Source of the DNA: Clostridium sp. E02
GTDB taxonomy: Bacteria > Bacillota > Clostridia > Lachnospirales > Lachnospiraceae
Assembly (NCBI RefSeq): GCF_003833015.1
Contig: NZ_RJLQ01000001.1
Location: 1 to 64,000, forward strand
Length of the DNA: 64,000 nucleotides
Direction: 5' to 3'
Each line of letters starts with the position of its first letter. Within the stretch, counting starts at the first letter, position 1. Both the position numbers and the translations under genes were made by a program. Below, in pieces: positions 55,262 through 63,753 of this stretch. The notes below the pieces were generated by a model. It was given only the letters and a program-made list of their open reading frames with translations, did no database searches and was not told the DNA's origin.

Positions 55262-56203
55262 ATGAAACTTGAATTAGCGGCAATGATGAAAAAAATACAA
55301 CCAAAAGGTCAGCTCAAAAAATATGTAAGTGATAAGAGTGCTCTATTCTATGCATCTGAAAAGTCAAAAGTGGGGCACAATATCCCTGAACTGATGATGC
55401 AGTATGGAAGTGGTCTACCCAAATTTTATTTAAAAACATTTCCTATGATATTTTCAACGATCATAAACTCTAAAAAGAGTTATAAAAGTGTTGTCGATAA
55501 TCCTAAAAATGCAAAGACAGAAGTTACGAATGAGTATATTGAAGAATTGATACAATATGCAAAATCATTAGGTGCTTTCGATGTTGGATTTACTAAGGTG
55601 AAACCAGAATACATTTTTAAAGGCTCCTCAATATTACATGAAAATGCCATTGTGATTACCATGGAGATGGATAAAGAGGCTGTAGGAGAAGCACCTTCTA
55701 AGATTACAGGACATGAAGTTCATAGGACTTATAACGCACTAGGTGTCATTGTAAATAAAATAGCAGAATTTATGAGAGAGAATGGTTATAGTGCACAGGC
55801 GGCGCCAGCACTAGGTGGAGATGTTAACTATGTGCTATTAGCAGAAAAAGCGGGTTTAGGTGCTATAGGAAATCATGGGCTGTTGATATCGCCTAAAGTT
55901 GGTCCAAGGCAGAGGATTGCAGCAGTCTACACTAGTATAGAAAACCTACCTTTTAATGATATAAATGAACATTTATGGATTAAAGATTTTTGTAAATCAT
56001 GTAAAAAGTGTGTGAGAGCATGTCCTTCCAAGGCCATTTTTGATCACCCAATAGAAGATTATAATGATACGATGAAACATATTGATTATAGAAAATGTGC
56101 AATCCCGTTTTCAAGACAATCGGGGTGCTCTGTGTGCATTAAAGAATGTACTTTTAATAAAGTTGATTATAATAAAATTAAAAGTGGGTTTATCAAAAAA
56201 TGA
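55262..56203 (+). CDS. 4Fe-4S double-cluster protein, epoxyqueuosine reductase/dehalogenase-like
   Basis: A 313-residue cytoplasmic protein. The C-terminus carries two ferredoxin-type clusters: CKSCKKCVRACPSKAI and CSVCIKECTF, with an extra cysteine in YRKCAIPF. The middle region (YNALGVIVNKIAEFMRENGY, AGLGAIGNHGLLISPKVGPR) resembles the cobalamin-binding fold of QueG and reductive dehalogenases, but no Tat signal is present. Proteins like this are often called 4Fe-4S dicluster proteins without known activity. Control by the neighbouring TetR suggests induction by a xenobiotic or metabolite. AT-rich like its regulator. Confidence 0.8.
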   Translation: MKLELAAMMKKIQPKGQLKKYVSDKSALFYASEKSKVGHNIPELMMQYGSGLPKFYLKTFPMIFSTIINSKKSYKSVVDNPKNAKTEVTNEYIEELIQYAKSLGAFDVGFTKVKPEYIFKGSSILHENAIVITMEMDKEAVGEAPSKITGHEVHRTYNALGVIVNKIAEFMRENGYSAQAAPALGGDVNYVLLAEKAGLGAIGNHGLLISPKVGPRQRIAAVYTSIENLPFNDINEHLWIKDFCKSCKKCVRACPSKAIFDHPIEDYNDTMKHIDYRKCAIPFSRQSGCSVCIKECTFNKVDYNKIKSGFIKK

Positions 56204-56237
56204 TTCGGCAAAAACAAAGGAAAAGGAGTATGGATGG

Positions 56238-56897
56238 ATGAAAGAGAAGCTGCTTGCACCAATTCTTTCAGAGGAAAAGGAGTTAATCCTCATAGATGCG
56301 AAGTTACTAGATAGAAAAAAAGAAGCGGAGGAAGAAATCAGGGATGCGCGGATACAGAACCTCCGTATGAACGAAGAGAATATGTCCCACATGCAGTTTT
56401 CAGCAGTGATTTTTGAAAACTGCCTTTTTCAGGACTGTTCCTTTGAAAAGGGGGAATTTATCGATGTCATATTCCGTTCCTGCGATTTTTCCAACTGCAA
56501 CCTAGACGATGGCTACTTTAACCGGGCGGAATTTATTTCCTCCAAAGGAGTGGGGACCCGGTTTTGTGGCAGCACCATGCTTCATACCAGAATCATTGAT
56601 TGCAATTTCCGCTATGCCAATTTTGACGGAGCCAAGATGGAGCACATTCATTTTTCTGGTTCCGAGCTAGAGGGAGCCTTTCTCACCCAGTGCCGCATGA
56701 AAGGGGTTCAGTGGAAGCAGGTCAATCTAAACAATGCCAGCTTTTTTAAAACCATGCTAAAAGGAATGGATTTTACGGACTGCACCATACACGGACTTGT
56801 GTTGTCTGACGAGTGCAGGGAGTTAAAGGGGGTAGTGGTTGATTTATATCAGGCCGCAGAGCTTGCAAACTATTTAGGGGTGATTGTGAAAAATTAA
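56238..56897 (+). CDS. Pentapeptide-repeat protein
   Basis: A 219-residue protein with an N-terminal helical part (1-50) and then right-handed beta-helix repeats of the A(D/N)LXX type, such as FENCLFQDCSFEKGEF, FRSCDFSNCNLDD and FRYANFDGAKMEHIHFSGSELEGA. Some pentapeptide proteins mimic DNA and protect gyrase, but most are of unknown function. ATG 56238 has AAAAGGAG about 10 bases upstream; earlier Met codons in frame fall inside the Fe-S protein gene. Confidence 0.85.
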   Translation: MKEKLLAPILSEEKELILIDAKLLDRKKEAEEEIRDARIQNLRMNEENMSHMQFSAVIFENCLFQDCSFEKGEFIDVIFRSCDFSNCNLDDGYFNRAEFISSKGVGTRFCGSTMLHTRIIDCNFRYANFDGAKMEHIHFSGSELEGAFLTQCRMKGVQWKQVNLNNASFFKTMLKGMDFTDCTIHGLVLSDECRELKGVVVDLYQAAELANYLGVIVKN

Positions 56898-56922
56898 TGG
56901 TAGTACCTTTGGCAGGAATTGC

Positions 56923-56951
56923 TTGACGTTTAAATCAGGCTGATTTATTCT
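56923..56951 (+). promoter_or_regulatory. Promoter of the DUF3877-like gene
   Basis: TTGACG (56923-56928), 17 bp, TATTCT (56946-56951). Confidence 0.55.
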
Positions 56952-57007
56952 TATTATGGAAGAAAGAACATAATATGGTGTCGCAAAGAAAGGAAAGGTG
57001 AGCCGAT

Positions 57008-57544
57008 ATGCAGTATGCGGCTTTGGAGCGAATGCTCATTAATTCAATCAAAGAAGTACAGATGAAACTAGGATATGAAAGGGAATCCATACGGTTTTAT
57101 TATCCGGAAAAAGCACTGTTAAGAATTCTAAGAGCAGGGGAATCGGATGAAGATAGAAAGAAAGCGCTGAAAGAATTTAAGGTTTTTGTGAAAGACCGGT
57201 TGGGAGAGATTAAAATCACCAAAAGCCAGGAGCGGTTCTGCTTTCTGATACCGCCAAAAGGGGTTCAATATGTCAGTGAACAGGAAGAAGAGAATGGATT
57301 TTTAAGGGAGTTTATTGAGATCATAGAAAACCCCGGTATTCAACTTGAAGACATTAAACATGTGTTTTTCAAGTATTCAGACGGGAGCTACGTCTGTGAA
57401 AACTGTGATGGGGAAGAATGTGATTTTATCTTATATTTTAAAGATTCCACCATGGATTCTTACCGGTATTTTATTAAATTTCATGAAAACCATGCGACAT
57501 ACCACAGATTTCTTTCAGAAGATGTAATCGATATGGGATTTTAA
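57008..57544 (+). CDS. DUF3877-like conserved protein
   Basis: A 178-residue cytoplasmic protein without signal or membrane segment. It resembles the Lachnospiraceae family DUF3877 (N-terminal LINSIKEVQMKLGYERESIRFYYP in short blocks, and a central RFCFLIPPKGVQYV strand). A C-x2-C-x4-C arrangement (YVCENCDGEECDFIL) might bind metal. Function unknown; expressed alone between a promoter and a strong terminator. Confidence 0.65.
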   Translation: MQYAALERMLINSIKEVQMKLGYERESIRFYYPEKALLRILRAGESDEDRKKALKEFKVFVKDRLGEIKITKSQERFCFLIPPKGVQYVSEQEEENGFLREFIEIIENPGIQLEDIKHVFFKYSDGSYVCENCDGEECDFILYFKDSTMDSYRYFIKFHENHATYHRFLSEDVIDMGF

Positions 57545-57570
57545 ATGAGAATAAGCTTAAACTGATTGAA

Positions 57571-57606
57571 AAAACGTATTGAGGTGACACCTCATACGTT
57601 TTTTTT
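57571..57606 (+). terminator. Terminator before the spoIIIA operon
   Basis: AACGTATTGAGG pairs with CCTCATACGTT (one mismatch) around a short loop, followed by eight T. Confidence 0.9.
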
Positions 57607-57644
57607 AAGTTAAAAAAGCAGAAGGCAAAAGCGGATTTTTTAAG

Positions 57645-57672
57645 GCATAATTTGTCCCACTTCACATATATT
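57645..57672 (+). promoter_or_regulatory. Putative sigma-E promoter of spoIIIAA-AH
   Basis: GCATAAT (57645-57651) and CATATATT (57665-57672) spaced by 13 bp resemble the mother-cell sigma-E consensus, about 20 bases before the first gene. No sigma-A promoter is evident there. Confidence 0.5.
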
Positions 57673-57692
57673 GAGTTAAGAGGAGGGATAAG

Positions 57693-58655
57693 ATGGAGAA
57701 GAAAGACGAGTTCATCCATATATTTTCCAGAAACATAAGAGAAATTCTAACTCAGGTTTCCATTGATTTTTCAGAGGTTCAGGAAATCCGGTTACGGGTG
57801 GCAGCCCCTCTTTTGATGGTGTACAACAATCAGGAGTTCTATGTTACTTCAGATGGATTGTTAAGTAAGAAAAGAGAAGAAGCTTATATAGCTTCGAAAG
57901 AGGAACTAAAGGAAACGATGGAATTTATGAGTAACTATTCCCTTTATGCCTTTGAAGATGAGATGAAGCAAGGGTTTTTAACCATACAAGGGGGACACAG
58001 AATTGGGATTGCAGGAAAGACCATACTAGATGATTCTGGAATCAAAACCATGAAATACATTTCTTTTATCAATGTACGACTGTCTCACCAGGTAAAAGGG
58101 TGTGGGACCTTGGTTTTGCCGTATCTATATAAGGAAGAGAGAGAAATCTTCCATACATTGATTATTTCACCACCTCGGTGCGGAAAAACCACACTATTAC
58201 GGGATTTGATCCGCCAGATATCAGATGGGGGAAAAGGACATCCGGGCATGAATGTTTCAGTTGTGGATGAGCGTTCCGAGATTGGGGCATGTTTTCAGGG
58301 AGTCCCTCAAAATGATCTGGGTATTCGTACCGATCTTTTGGATTGTTGTCCGAAGGCAAGAGGGATGATGATGTTAATTCGAACGATGGCACCGAGTGTA
58401 GTAGCGGTAGATGAAATTGGAATTAGAGAAGATCTAGAGGCAATGGAGTATGTCATGAACTGTGGGTGTAAGCTGGTTGCGACTGTACATGGCAGCTCAA
58501 TTGAAGATTTAAAACGAAAGCCAGTACTAAAGAATCTAGTAGAGGATCAGATTTTTGAGCGATATATTGTACTTAATAACTCTGGTAAAATCGGAAAAGT
58601 AGAAAAAATTTGCGATGCCAGAGGAACTAGTATTTGGTCGGACAGGCAGGTGTAA
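57693..58655 (+). CDS. spoIIIAA: Stage III sporulation protein AA (ATPase)
   Basis: Mother-cell secretion-like ATPase of the SpoIIIA-SpoIIQ feeding channel. The 320-residue protein has Walker A PPRCGKTTLLRDLI (about 163-176), VVDERSEIGA and the Walker B region VVAVDEIGIREDLEAM, as in VirB11-type ATPases. RBS AGAGGAGGG. First of eight genes spoIIIAA-AH in canonical order, transcribed after asymmetric division. Confidence 0.95.
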   Translation: MEKKDEFIHIFSRNIREILTQVSIDFSEVQEIRLRVAAPLLMVYNNQEFYVTSDGLLSKKREEAYIASKEELKETMEFMSNYSLYAFEDEMKQGFLTIQGGHRIGIAGKTILDDSGIKTMKYISFINVRLSHQVKGCGTLVLPYLYKEEREIFHTLIISPPRCGKTTLLRDLIRQISDGGKGHPGMNVSVVDERSEIGACFQGVPQNDLGIRTDLLDCCPKARGMMMLIRTMAPSVVAVDEIGIREDLEAMEYVMNCGCKLVATVHGSSIEDLKRKPVLKNLVEDQIFERYIVLNNSGKIGKVEKICDARGTSIWSDRQV

Positions 58656-58661
58656 ATTTTG

Positions 58662-59192
58662 ATGGAACATACGTGGGTGCGGATCGTAGGTGCGGTCCTT
58701 GTTATTTTATCCAGCTCAGGTCTTGGTTTTTTTATGGCGGCTCAATGGCAAGAGCATTTAAAAACAGTGGAAAGACTTCGGAAAATGATATTTCTATTAA
58801 AGGGAGAGATTTTGTATGCGCAATCTTCTCTTGCAGAGGCGTTCGAACGTACAGGCAATAAAACAGGCGGAGAATTGGGAACCTTGTTTATAGAGGTATC
58901 CAAGCGGCTGTTCGCCCAAATGGGAGAATCCTTTTATTCCATCTGGCAGGAAGAGATTGAAACGCTTCCAAAAGAGATCTGTTTATCCAGAGAAGACAAA
59001 CAAAATCTAAAAGATCTAGGAGAGCATCTGGGATATCTGGATTTGGATATGCAGGAAAGAAATATTCTTTTGTATTTGGAACAGCTTGACTTGACCATTG
59101 GTTATTTAAGAAAACATAAGCAGGAGAAAAGTCGTCTTTATACCAGTCTTGGAATTATGGGTGGTTTGTTCCTGACGTTAATCATGTATTAA
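58662..59192 (+). CDS. spoIIIAB: Stage III sporulation protein AB
   Basis: A 176-residue protein related to type II secretion GspF, with an N-terminal membrane helix (VLVILSSSGLGFFMAAQW-type) and a C-terminal one (LYTSLGIMGGLFLTLIMY). The central helices contain LRKMIFLLKGEILYAQSSLAEAF, a SpoIIIAB hallmark region. The ATG at 58662 is preferred to the TTG one codon earlier. Starts 6 bases after spoIIIAA. Confidence 0.93.
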   Translation: MEHTWVRIVGAVLVILSSSGLGFFMAAQWQEHLKTVERLRKMIFLLKGEILYAQSSLAEAFERTGNKTGGELGTLFIEVSKRLFAQMGESFYSIWQEEIETLPKEICLSREDKQNLKDLGEHLGYLDLDMQERNILLYLEQLDLTIGYLRKHKQEKSRLYTSLGIMGGLFLTLIMY

Positions 59193-59202
59193 GGAGGATG
59201 GC

Positions 59203-59397
59203 ATGGGAGTCAATTTGATATTTAGAATTGCAGCGGTTGGAATCCTGGTTTCTGTCATCTGCCAGGTATTAAAACACAGTGGGCGGGAAGAACAGGCATT
59301 CCTAACAAGCCTTGCAGGGCTGATACTGGTTCTGTTTTGGCTGGTGCCTTACATCTACCAGTTATTTGAATCCATTAAAAATCTGTTTGCATTGTAG
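59203..59397 (+). CDS. spoIIIAC: Stage III sporulation protein AC
   Basis: A 64-residue membrane protein with two helices (GVNLIFRIAAVGILVSVICQ and LTSLAGLILVLFWLVPYIY), typical of SpoIIIAC, which with SpoIIIAD contributes to the membrane platform of the feeding channel. RBS AAGGAGG. Confidence 0.93.
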   Translation: MGVNLIFRIAAVGILVSVICQVLKHSGREEQAFLTSLAGLILVLFWLVPYIYQLFESIKNLFAL

Positions 59398-59405
59398 GTG
59401 AGAGT

Positions 59406-59792
59406 ATGACGGTAGTATCTATAGCTGTAGTTGGCATTATTGCAGTCCTTTTAGCCGTTTCGTTAAAAGGAGTAAAAGGGGAGTACGGGATTTTAATTGT
59501 TCTGGCAGCATGTTTTTTAATCTTTTTTTATGGATTGGCAAAACTTAACACCATCCTGGAAACCATGAAAGAAATCCAGTCTTATATTAAAATTAACCGT
59601 GTATATTTGTCAACTCTGGTAAAGATGATTGGAATCACATACATTGCGGAATTTTCCGCAGGAATCTGCAAAGACGCTGGGTATGGAGCTGTTGGGACTC
59701 AAATTGAAATATTTGGAAAGCTTTCTGTATTGGCAATTAGTATGCCGATTCTCCTGGCTCTTATTCAGACACTTCAGGTATTTTTATCGTAA
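59406..59792 (+). CDS. spoIIIAD: Stage III sporulation protein AD
   Basis: A 128-residue membrane protein with about four helices; conserved ITYIAEFSAGICKDAGYGAVG (about 75-95) identifies it. It lies 8 bases after spoIIIAC and shares its hydrophobic character. Confidence 0.93.
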   Translation: MTVVSIAVVGIIAVLLAVSLKGVKGEYGILIVLAACFLIFFYGLAKLNTILETMKEIQSYIKINRVYLSTLVKMIGITYIAEFSAGICKDAGYGAVGTQIEIFGKLSVLAISMPILLALIQTLQVFLS

Positions 59793-59806
59793 CAGGGGGG
59801 AGATGC

Positions 59807-60988
59807 ATGGGAAAGAAAATAGCTGTATTCTTGTTCTGTTTTCTGTCAATATTTCTAATCCCTCAAAGGGTGTATGGGGCAGAACCGTCTGCTGGCAAAG
59901 AGACAGAAAAAAGCGGTACGGCGCAACTTGATTTAGACCAGTATGATTTATCTGATATCCAAAATTTTCTGGATCATAACAAAGAAGGGTATGGAATAAA
60001 TCTCTCCTTTCTGGATCTGATGAAAGCGTTGATAGATGGGGATTTAAATAAGGGAATGGGACAGGCTGGAAATGCGCTAAAAAATCTACTGTTGGGAGAG
60101 TTAAACCACACCAGCCATATGATGGGACAGATCATTGTGCTTGGTATCATTGGAGCAGTATTTACTAATTTTTCCAGCGTGTTTACTGGAAGCCAGATAT
60201 CGGAAACCGGTTTTTTTGTTACTTATTTATTGTTGTTTACTTATTTGGCTGCCAGTTTTTTTACCAGCATTGCCATAGTAAGTGATGTGGTAGGCCAGAT
60301 TATGGGGTTTATGAAGGCATTGCTGCCGGCTTTTTTTCTGGCAGCCGCTTTTGCAGGAAGCAGCGCATCGGCCGTGGCATCTTATGAGTTTACCCTAGTT
60401 GTCATAACAGCAGGTCAGTGGCTGCTTGGGTCTGTGCTTTTAGCACTCATACGGGTTTATGCTCTTCTTATTATGGCTGGACATATTGCGAAAGAAGATA
60501 TGCTTTCTAAGTTAACCGATCTTTTGAAACAAATTGTCTCATGGTCGTTAAAAACGTTAGTTGGTGTTGTTCTTGGTTTTCAGATCATACAATCTTTGGT
60601 TCTGCCTTATGTAGACTCGATGAAAACAGGAACCGTACAGAAAATAGTGGGAGCCATACCTGGAATTGGGCAGGGCGTAAGTTCTGTGGTTCAGATGGTG
60701 CTTGGTTCTGGAGTGGTGATTAAAAATAGCATTGGTGCCGCGGGAATTCTGATTCTGATTCTGATCACTGTAATCCCACTTTTAAAGCTTGTGATTTTGA
60801 TGATTTTGTATCAGTGTGTGGCAGCGCTTTTGCAGCCAGTTTGTGATATAAGAATCGTTTCCTGTATATCCGATATGGCAAATGGTCATAAAATGCTGTT
60901 ATCTGTAGCAGCTACTGGAGTGGTTTTGTTTGTTGTTACCATAGCGCTGGTTTGTGCTTCAACCAATGTAACTTATTTTACTGGGTGA
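59807..60988 (+). CDS. spoIIIAE: Stage III sporulation protein AE
   Basis: The largest membrane protein of the complex, 393 residues, with an N-terminal signal-like helix and about seven or eight further helices. FLDLMKALIDGD and GQIIVLGIIGAVFTNFSS are typical; the region LQPVCDIRIVSCISDMANG precedes the last helix. It starts with ATG after an AGGGGGGAG ribosome site. Confidence 0.94.
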   Translation: MGKKIAVFLFCFLSIFLIPQRVYGAEPSAGKETEKSGTAQLDLDQYDLSDIQNFLDHNKEGYGINLSFLDLMKALIDGDLNKGMGQAGNALKNLLLGELNHTSHMMGQIIVLGIIGAVFTNFSSVFTGSQISETGFFVTYLLLFTYLAASFFTSIAIVSDVVGQIMGFMKALLPAFFLAAAFAGSSASAVASYEFTLVVITAGQWLLGSVLLALIRVYALLIMAGHIAKEDMLSKLTDLLKQIVSWSLKTLVGVVLGFQIIQSLVLPYVDSMKTGTVQKIVGAIPGIGQGVSSVVQMVLGSGVVIKNSIGAAGILILILITVIPLLKLVILMILYQCVAALLQPVCDIRIVSCISDMANGHKMLLSVAATGVVLFVVTIALVCASTNVTYFTG

Positions 60989-60993
60989 GAGAG

Positions 60994-61653
60994 ATGGATC
61001 AAATATATGATTGGGTACGTAATATTACATATTATCTTATTTTTATAACGGTAGTCGAAAATCTGCTTCCCAGTAAAAAATATGGGAAATATATTAAATT
61101 TTTTGCTGGAATGGTTTTAATTCTTATTGTGCTGAAACCAATTACTCAAGGACTTAGACTTGATGATACGATGGCAAACTATTTTAAAACTATAAGTCTA
61201 AAAAATGATGCGAAAGAACTGACTGGTAAAATTTCAGATATGGAAGGGAAGAGACTGGATCAGATGATTAAGGGATATGAGAAAGCAGTTGGAACAGATC
61301 TTATGTCAATTGCAGAATCAGAGGGATATCACTGCGAAAAAACAGATGCAGTCATTGATAAAGACCAAAACAGTGATACATTTGGTCATGTGATTGAGGT
61401 GAGTCTTATCCTCCGTCCGGAATCAGTAGAGGGAGAAATAAAAGAGGCCGCCTCCATTAAAAGTAAGGCAGTTCCCGTTGAAAAAATAAAGAAAATTGAT
61501 GGAATAAACATAACAAAAGAAGATCATAAAGTGATAAAAAAAGAAAAAAATGAGGAAAATTCCAGTGTTTCTGGTCTTAGAAGGAGGATTGCAGAATATT
61601 ATGGTTTGGAGGAACAGGATATTGAAATTCAAATGGAAAATGGGGAAGGATAA
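60994..61653 (+). CDS. spoIIIAF: Stage III sporulation protein AF
   Basis: A 219-residue protein with two N-terminal membrane helices (YYLIFITVVENLLPSKKYGKY then FFAGMVLILIVLKPI) and a soluble C-terminal domain with a mixed alpha/beta fold of the ring-building type. The ATG at 60994 follows the spoIIIAE stop by 5 bases; an in-frame Met at 60952 lies inside spoIIIAE. Confidence 0.92.
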   Translation: MDQIYDWVRNITYYLIFITVVENLLPSKKYGKYIKFFAGMVLILIVLKPITQGLRLDDTMANYFKTISLKNDAKELTGKISDMEGKRLDQMIKGYEKAVGTDLMSIAESEGYHCEKTDAVIDKDQNSDTFGHVIEVSLILRPESVEGEIKEAASIKSKAVPVEKIKKIDGINITKEDHKVIKKEKNEENSSVSGLRRRIAEYYGLEEQDIEIQMENGEG

Positions 61654-62227
61654 ATGGTTGATCCTACTGGCAGTTGGAATGATTATCCTAATCCTTACCT
61701 TTCCATCAGGTTCAGGAATCACCAAAAAGGCGGAGAAGGTAGAAATAGGAAAACAACAGACTACACTACAGCAGGGAATTGTTACAGAACCGGCAGGAAA
61801 AGATCAGGCGGTGGCAGCAGGAACAAATCGGTCGTACGAGGAACAACTGGAGGCAAGGGTAAAGAAGATTTTAAAAACCGTTAACGGTGTCGGTCAAGTG
61901 GAAGTTATGATTGTATTAAAATCTTCAGAGGAAAAAGTTTTAAGAGTGGATAAAGAAAGTTCCGATTCCTCCACGGAGGAAAATGACAGTTCTGGAGGAA
62001 CCAGAAAAATTACAGACATTGAGAAAAAAGAAAATACAATACTGACCGGATCAGGAGATAATTCTGCTCCGATTGTGGAGAAAGAAATACGTCCGGAAAT
62101 AGAAGGAATCATCATTAGCGCCCAGGGCGGAGGCAGTCCTACGGTAAAAGTTGAAATTTCCAGTGCCATGGAAGCATTATTTAACCTGCCCCCACATAAA
62201 ATAAAAGTATTAAAGAGGGTGGAATAA
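61601..62227 (+). CDS. spoIIIAG: Stage III sporulation protein AG
   Basis: A 208-residue ring-forming protein that builds the mother-cell side of the channel. It has one membrane helix (KWLILLAVGMIILILTFP), a low-complexity linker, then the ring-building domain with QLEARVKKILKTVNGVGQVEVMIVL (as short blocks) and VVKVEISSAMEALFNLPPHKIKV-type end. The start is uncertain: ATG 61601 follows AAGGAGG at 13 bases, while ATG 61640 has no RBS. Either choice overlaps the end of spoIIIAF. Confidence 0.88.
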   Translation: MVWRNRILKFKWKMGKDKWLILLAVGMIILILTFPSGSGITKKAEKVEIGKQQTTLQQGIVTEPAGKDQAVAAGTNRSYEEQLEARVKKILKTVNGVGQVEVMIVLKSSEEKVLRVDKESSDSSTEENDSSGGTRKITDIEKKENTILTGSGDNSAPIVEKEIRPEIEGIIISAQGGGSPTVKVEISSAMEALFNLPPHKIKVLKRVE

Positions 62228-62242
62228 AAAGGAGTGTCAGGT

Positions 62243-63067
62243 ATGAAAAGTTGGAAAACAAGCAATGAACCCAAAATCCCGAAGACCTCAAAGAGGATGG
62301 ATATGAAAAAACTGTTCCGAAGAAACCAGATCATTATTACGACTCTGGCAGTCATGATTGCGGCAGCCGGATATTTAAATTATGCTGGGAAACAGGAAGC
62401 AGTATCCGGAACCGACGTATTTGAGGCAGGAGTGACGGATGTTTCAGAAGATGATATTTTCGCTGAAAACCAAGAGATGACGGACGGAGATAAGAATCAG
62501 GATATTGCAAGTCTCGATCAAGATCCTGAAGATATCGACAAATTGGCAGCAGCAGAATCAGAAAGTACCGACGAAAAGACCACGGTTGGAAATACAGAAG
62601 CAGCAGCCGAGATTCCCGGCTCTGATAATGTTGCAGATAACGAAACACAGGCAGCGGACACAGGTCTTGATAACCCTGGTGAAGCAGTTCTTACCAGTGG
62701 TATGAATGTTTCCGACTACATATCTAGTGTACAGTTAAACAGAGAACAGGTACGTGCTAGAAACAAAGAAACACTGATGAATTTGATTGATAATACTAAC
62801 ATTGATGAAAAAGAAAAACAGGATGCCATTCAACAGATGATTGATATGACAGCCATCTCAGAGAAAGAAAATTCAGCAGAGACATTGTTACTTGCCAAAG
62901 GGTTTGCAGACCCGGTTGTAAGTATCTCTAACGGAAAAGCAGATGTTGTAATCAATGCCACGAGCATTACCGATCCTCAGCGTGCCCAGATTGAAGATAT
63001 CGTAAAAAGAAAAACGGAATTGGGTGCAGAAAACATTGTAATTACTCTTATGAAACTAGAGGAGTAA
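62243..63067 (+). CDS. spoIIIAH: Stage III sporulation protein AH
   Basis: Membrane-anchored partner of forespore SpoIIQ in the intercellular channel. The 274-residue protein has a basic N-terminus, one membrane helix (IIITTLAVMIAAAGYLNYAG), an acidic Asp/Glu/Thr-rich linker of over 100 residues, and the C-terminal YscJ/FliF-like ring domain (about 180-274). The linker is long compared with Bacillus SpoIIIAH (about 218 residues in total), common in Lachnospiraceae. The ATG at 62243 has AAAAAGGAG 8 bases upstream. Confidence 0.92.
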   Translation: MKSWKTSNEPKIPKTSKRMDMKKLFRRNQIIITTLAVMIAAAGYLNYAGKQEAVSGTDVFEAGVTDVSEDDIFAENQEMTDGDKNQDIASLDQDPEDIDKLAAAESESTDEKTTVGNTEAAAEIPGSDNVADNETQAADTGLDNPGEAVLTSGMNVSDYISSVQLNREQVRARNKETLMNLIDNTNIDEKEKQDAIQQMIDMTAISEKENSAETLLLAKGFADPVVSISNGKADVVINATSITDPQRAQIEDIVKRKTELGAENIVITLMKLEE

Positions 63068-63074
63068 AAAGCCT

Positions 63075-63103
63075 TTGCAAACAAAGGACAATTTTGCTAT
63101 AAT
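63075..63103 (+). promoter_or_regulatory. Promoter of the Asp23 gene
   Basis: TTGCAA (63075-63080), 17 bp, TATAAT (63098-63103), giving the gene its own vegetative start separate from spoIIIA. Confidence 0.75.
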
Positions 63104-63143
63104 GATTCCAGAACCTAGAATTTAAATACAGGAGGGAATTGCT

Positions 63144-63530
63144 GTGGCAGAGATAGAAAACAGAAATACTCACAAAGTATATGAAAAAGATAAAATCGGC
63201 GAAGTACAGATTGCAGACGATGTGGTAGCGATTATCGCAGGTTTAGCAGCAACCGAAGTAGAAGGCGTAGATTCTATGGCAGGCAACATCACCAATGAGT
63301 TGGTGGCAAAGCTTGGTATGAAGAACTTATCCAAAGGCGTGAAAGTAGAATTGACAGAGGAGCATGTATCGGTAGATCTCTCTCTGAATATCAAATATGG
63401 TTACAGTATTCCTTCGGTCAGTGAAAAAGTACAGGAAAAAGTTCAGAATGCCATTGAGAACATGACAGGATTGACGGTACTAGATGTAAACATTAAGATT
63501 GCAGGAGTTACGCTGGAAGAAAGCAAGTAA
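63144..63530 (+). CDS. Asp23/Gls24-family envelope stress protein
   Basis: A 128-residue protein of the Asp23 (DUF322) family, which coats the inner face of the membrane and is linked to envelope stress. IADDVVAIIAGLAATEVEGVDSM (in blocks) and the alternating beta pattern VDLSLNIKYGYSIPSVSEKVQ are diagnostic. GTG start with CAGGAGGG. In Clostridia it commonly sits between spoIIIA and nusB/xseA, as probably here. Followed by a terminator. Confidence 0.92.
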   Translation: MAEIENRNTHKVYEKDKIGEVQIADDVVAIIAGLAATEVEGVDSMAGNITNELVAKLGMKNLSKGVKVELTEEHVSVDLSLNIKYGYSIPSVSEKVQEKVQNAIENMTGLTVLDVNIKIAGVTLEESK

Positions 63531-63551
63531 ATATAGTGATATGATAAGATT

Positions 63552-63595
63552 CGGTGGGGACAATCAGGAGACTGATCAGACCTCACCGTTTTTTG
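63552..63595 (+). terminator. Terminator after the Asp23 gene
   Basis: CGGTGGGG pairs with CCTCACCG, enclosing ATCAG-GAGA-CTGAT, followed by six T. Confidence 0.88.
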
Positions 63596-63677
63596 TTCTG
63601 AATGTTTTTGTTCCGTTATGTGAATATTTTATCAAAATTCTTTTCGATATTTGGAGTCCTCTTTCCTAAAAATGTCC

Positions 63678-63706
63678 TTGTAATGAAACAAGACAGGCTT
63701 TATAAT
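63678..63706 (+). promoter_or_regulatory. Promoter of the gene at the right edge
   Basis: TTGTAA (63678-63683), 17 bp, TATAAT (63701-63706). Confidence 0.65.
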
Positions 63707-63753
63707 GAACGCAGATTGCGTATGGAAGGATTCGTAGGAGATAGGTGACTTTC

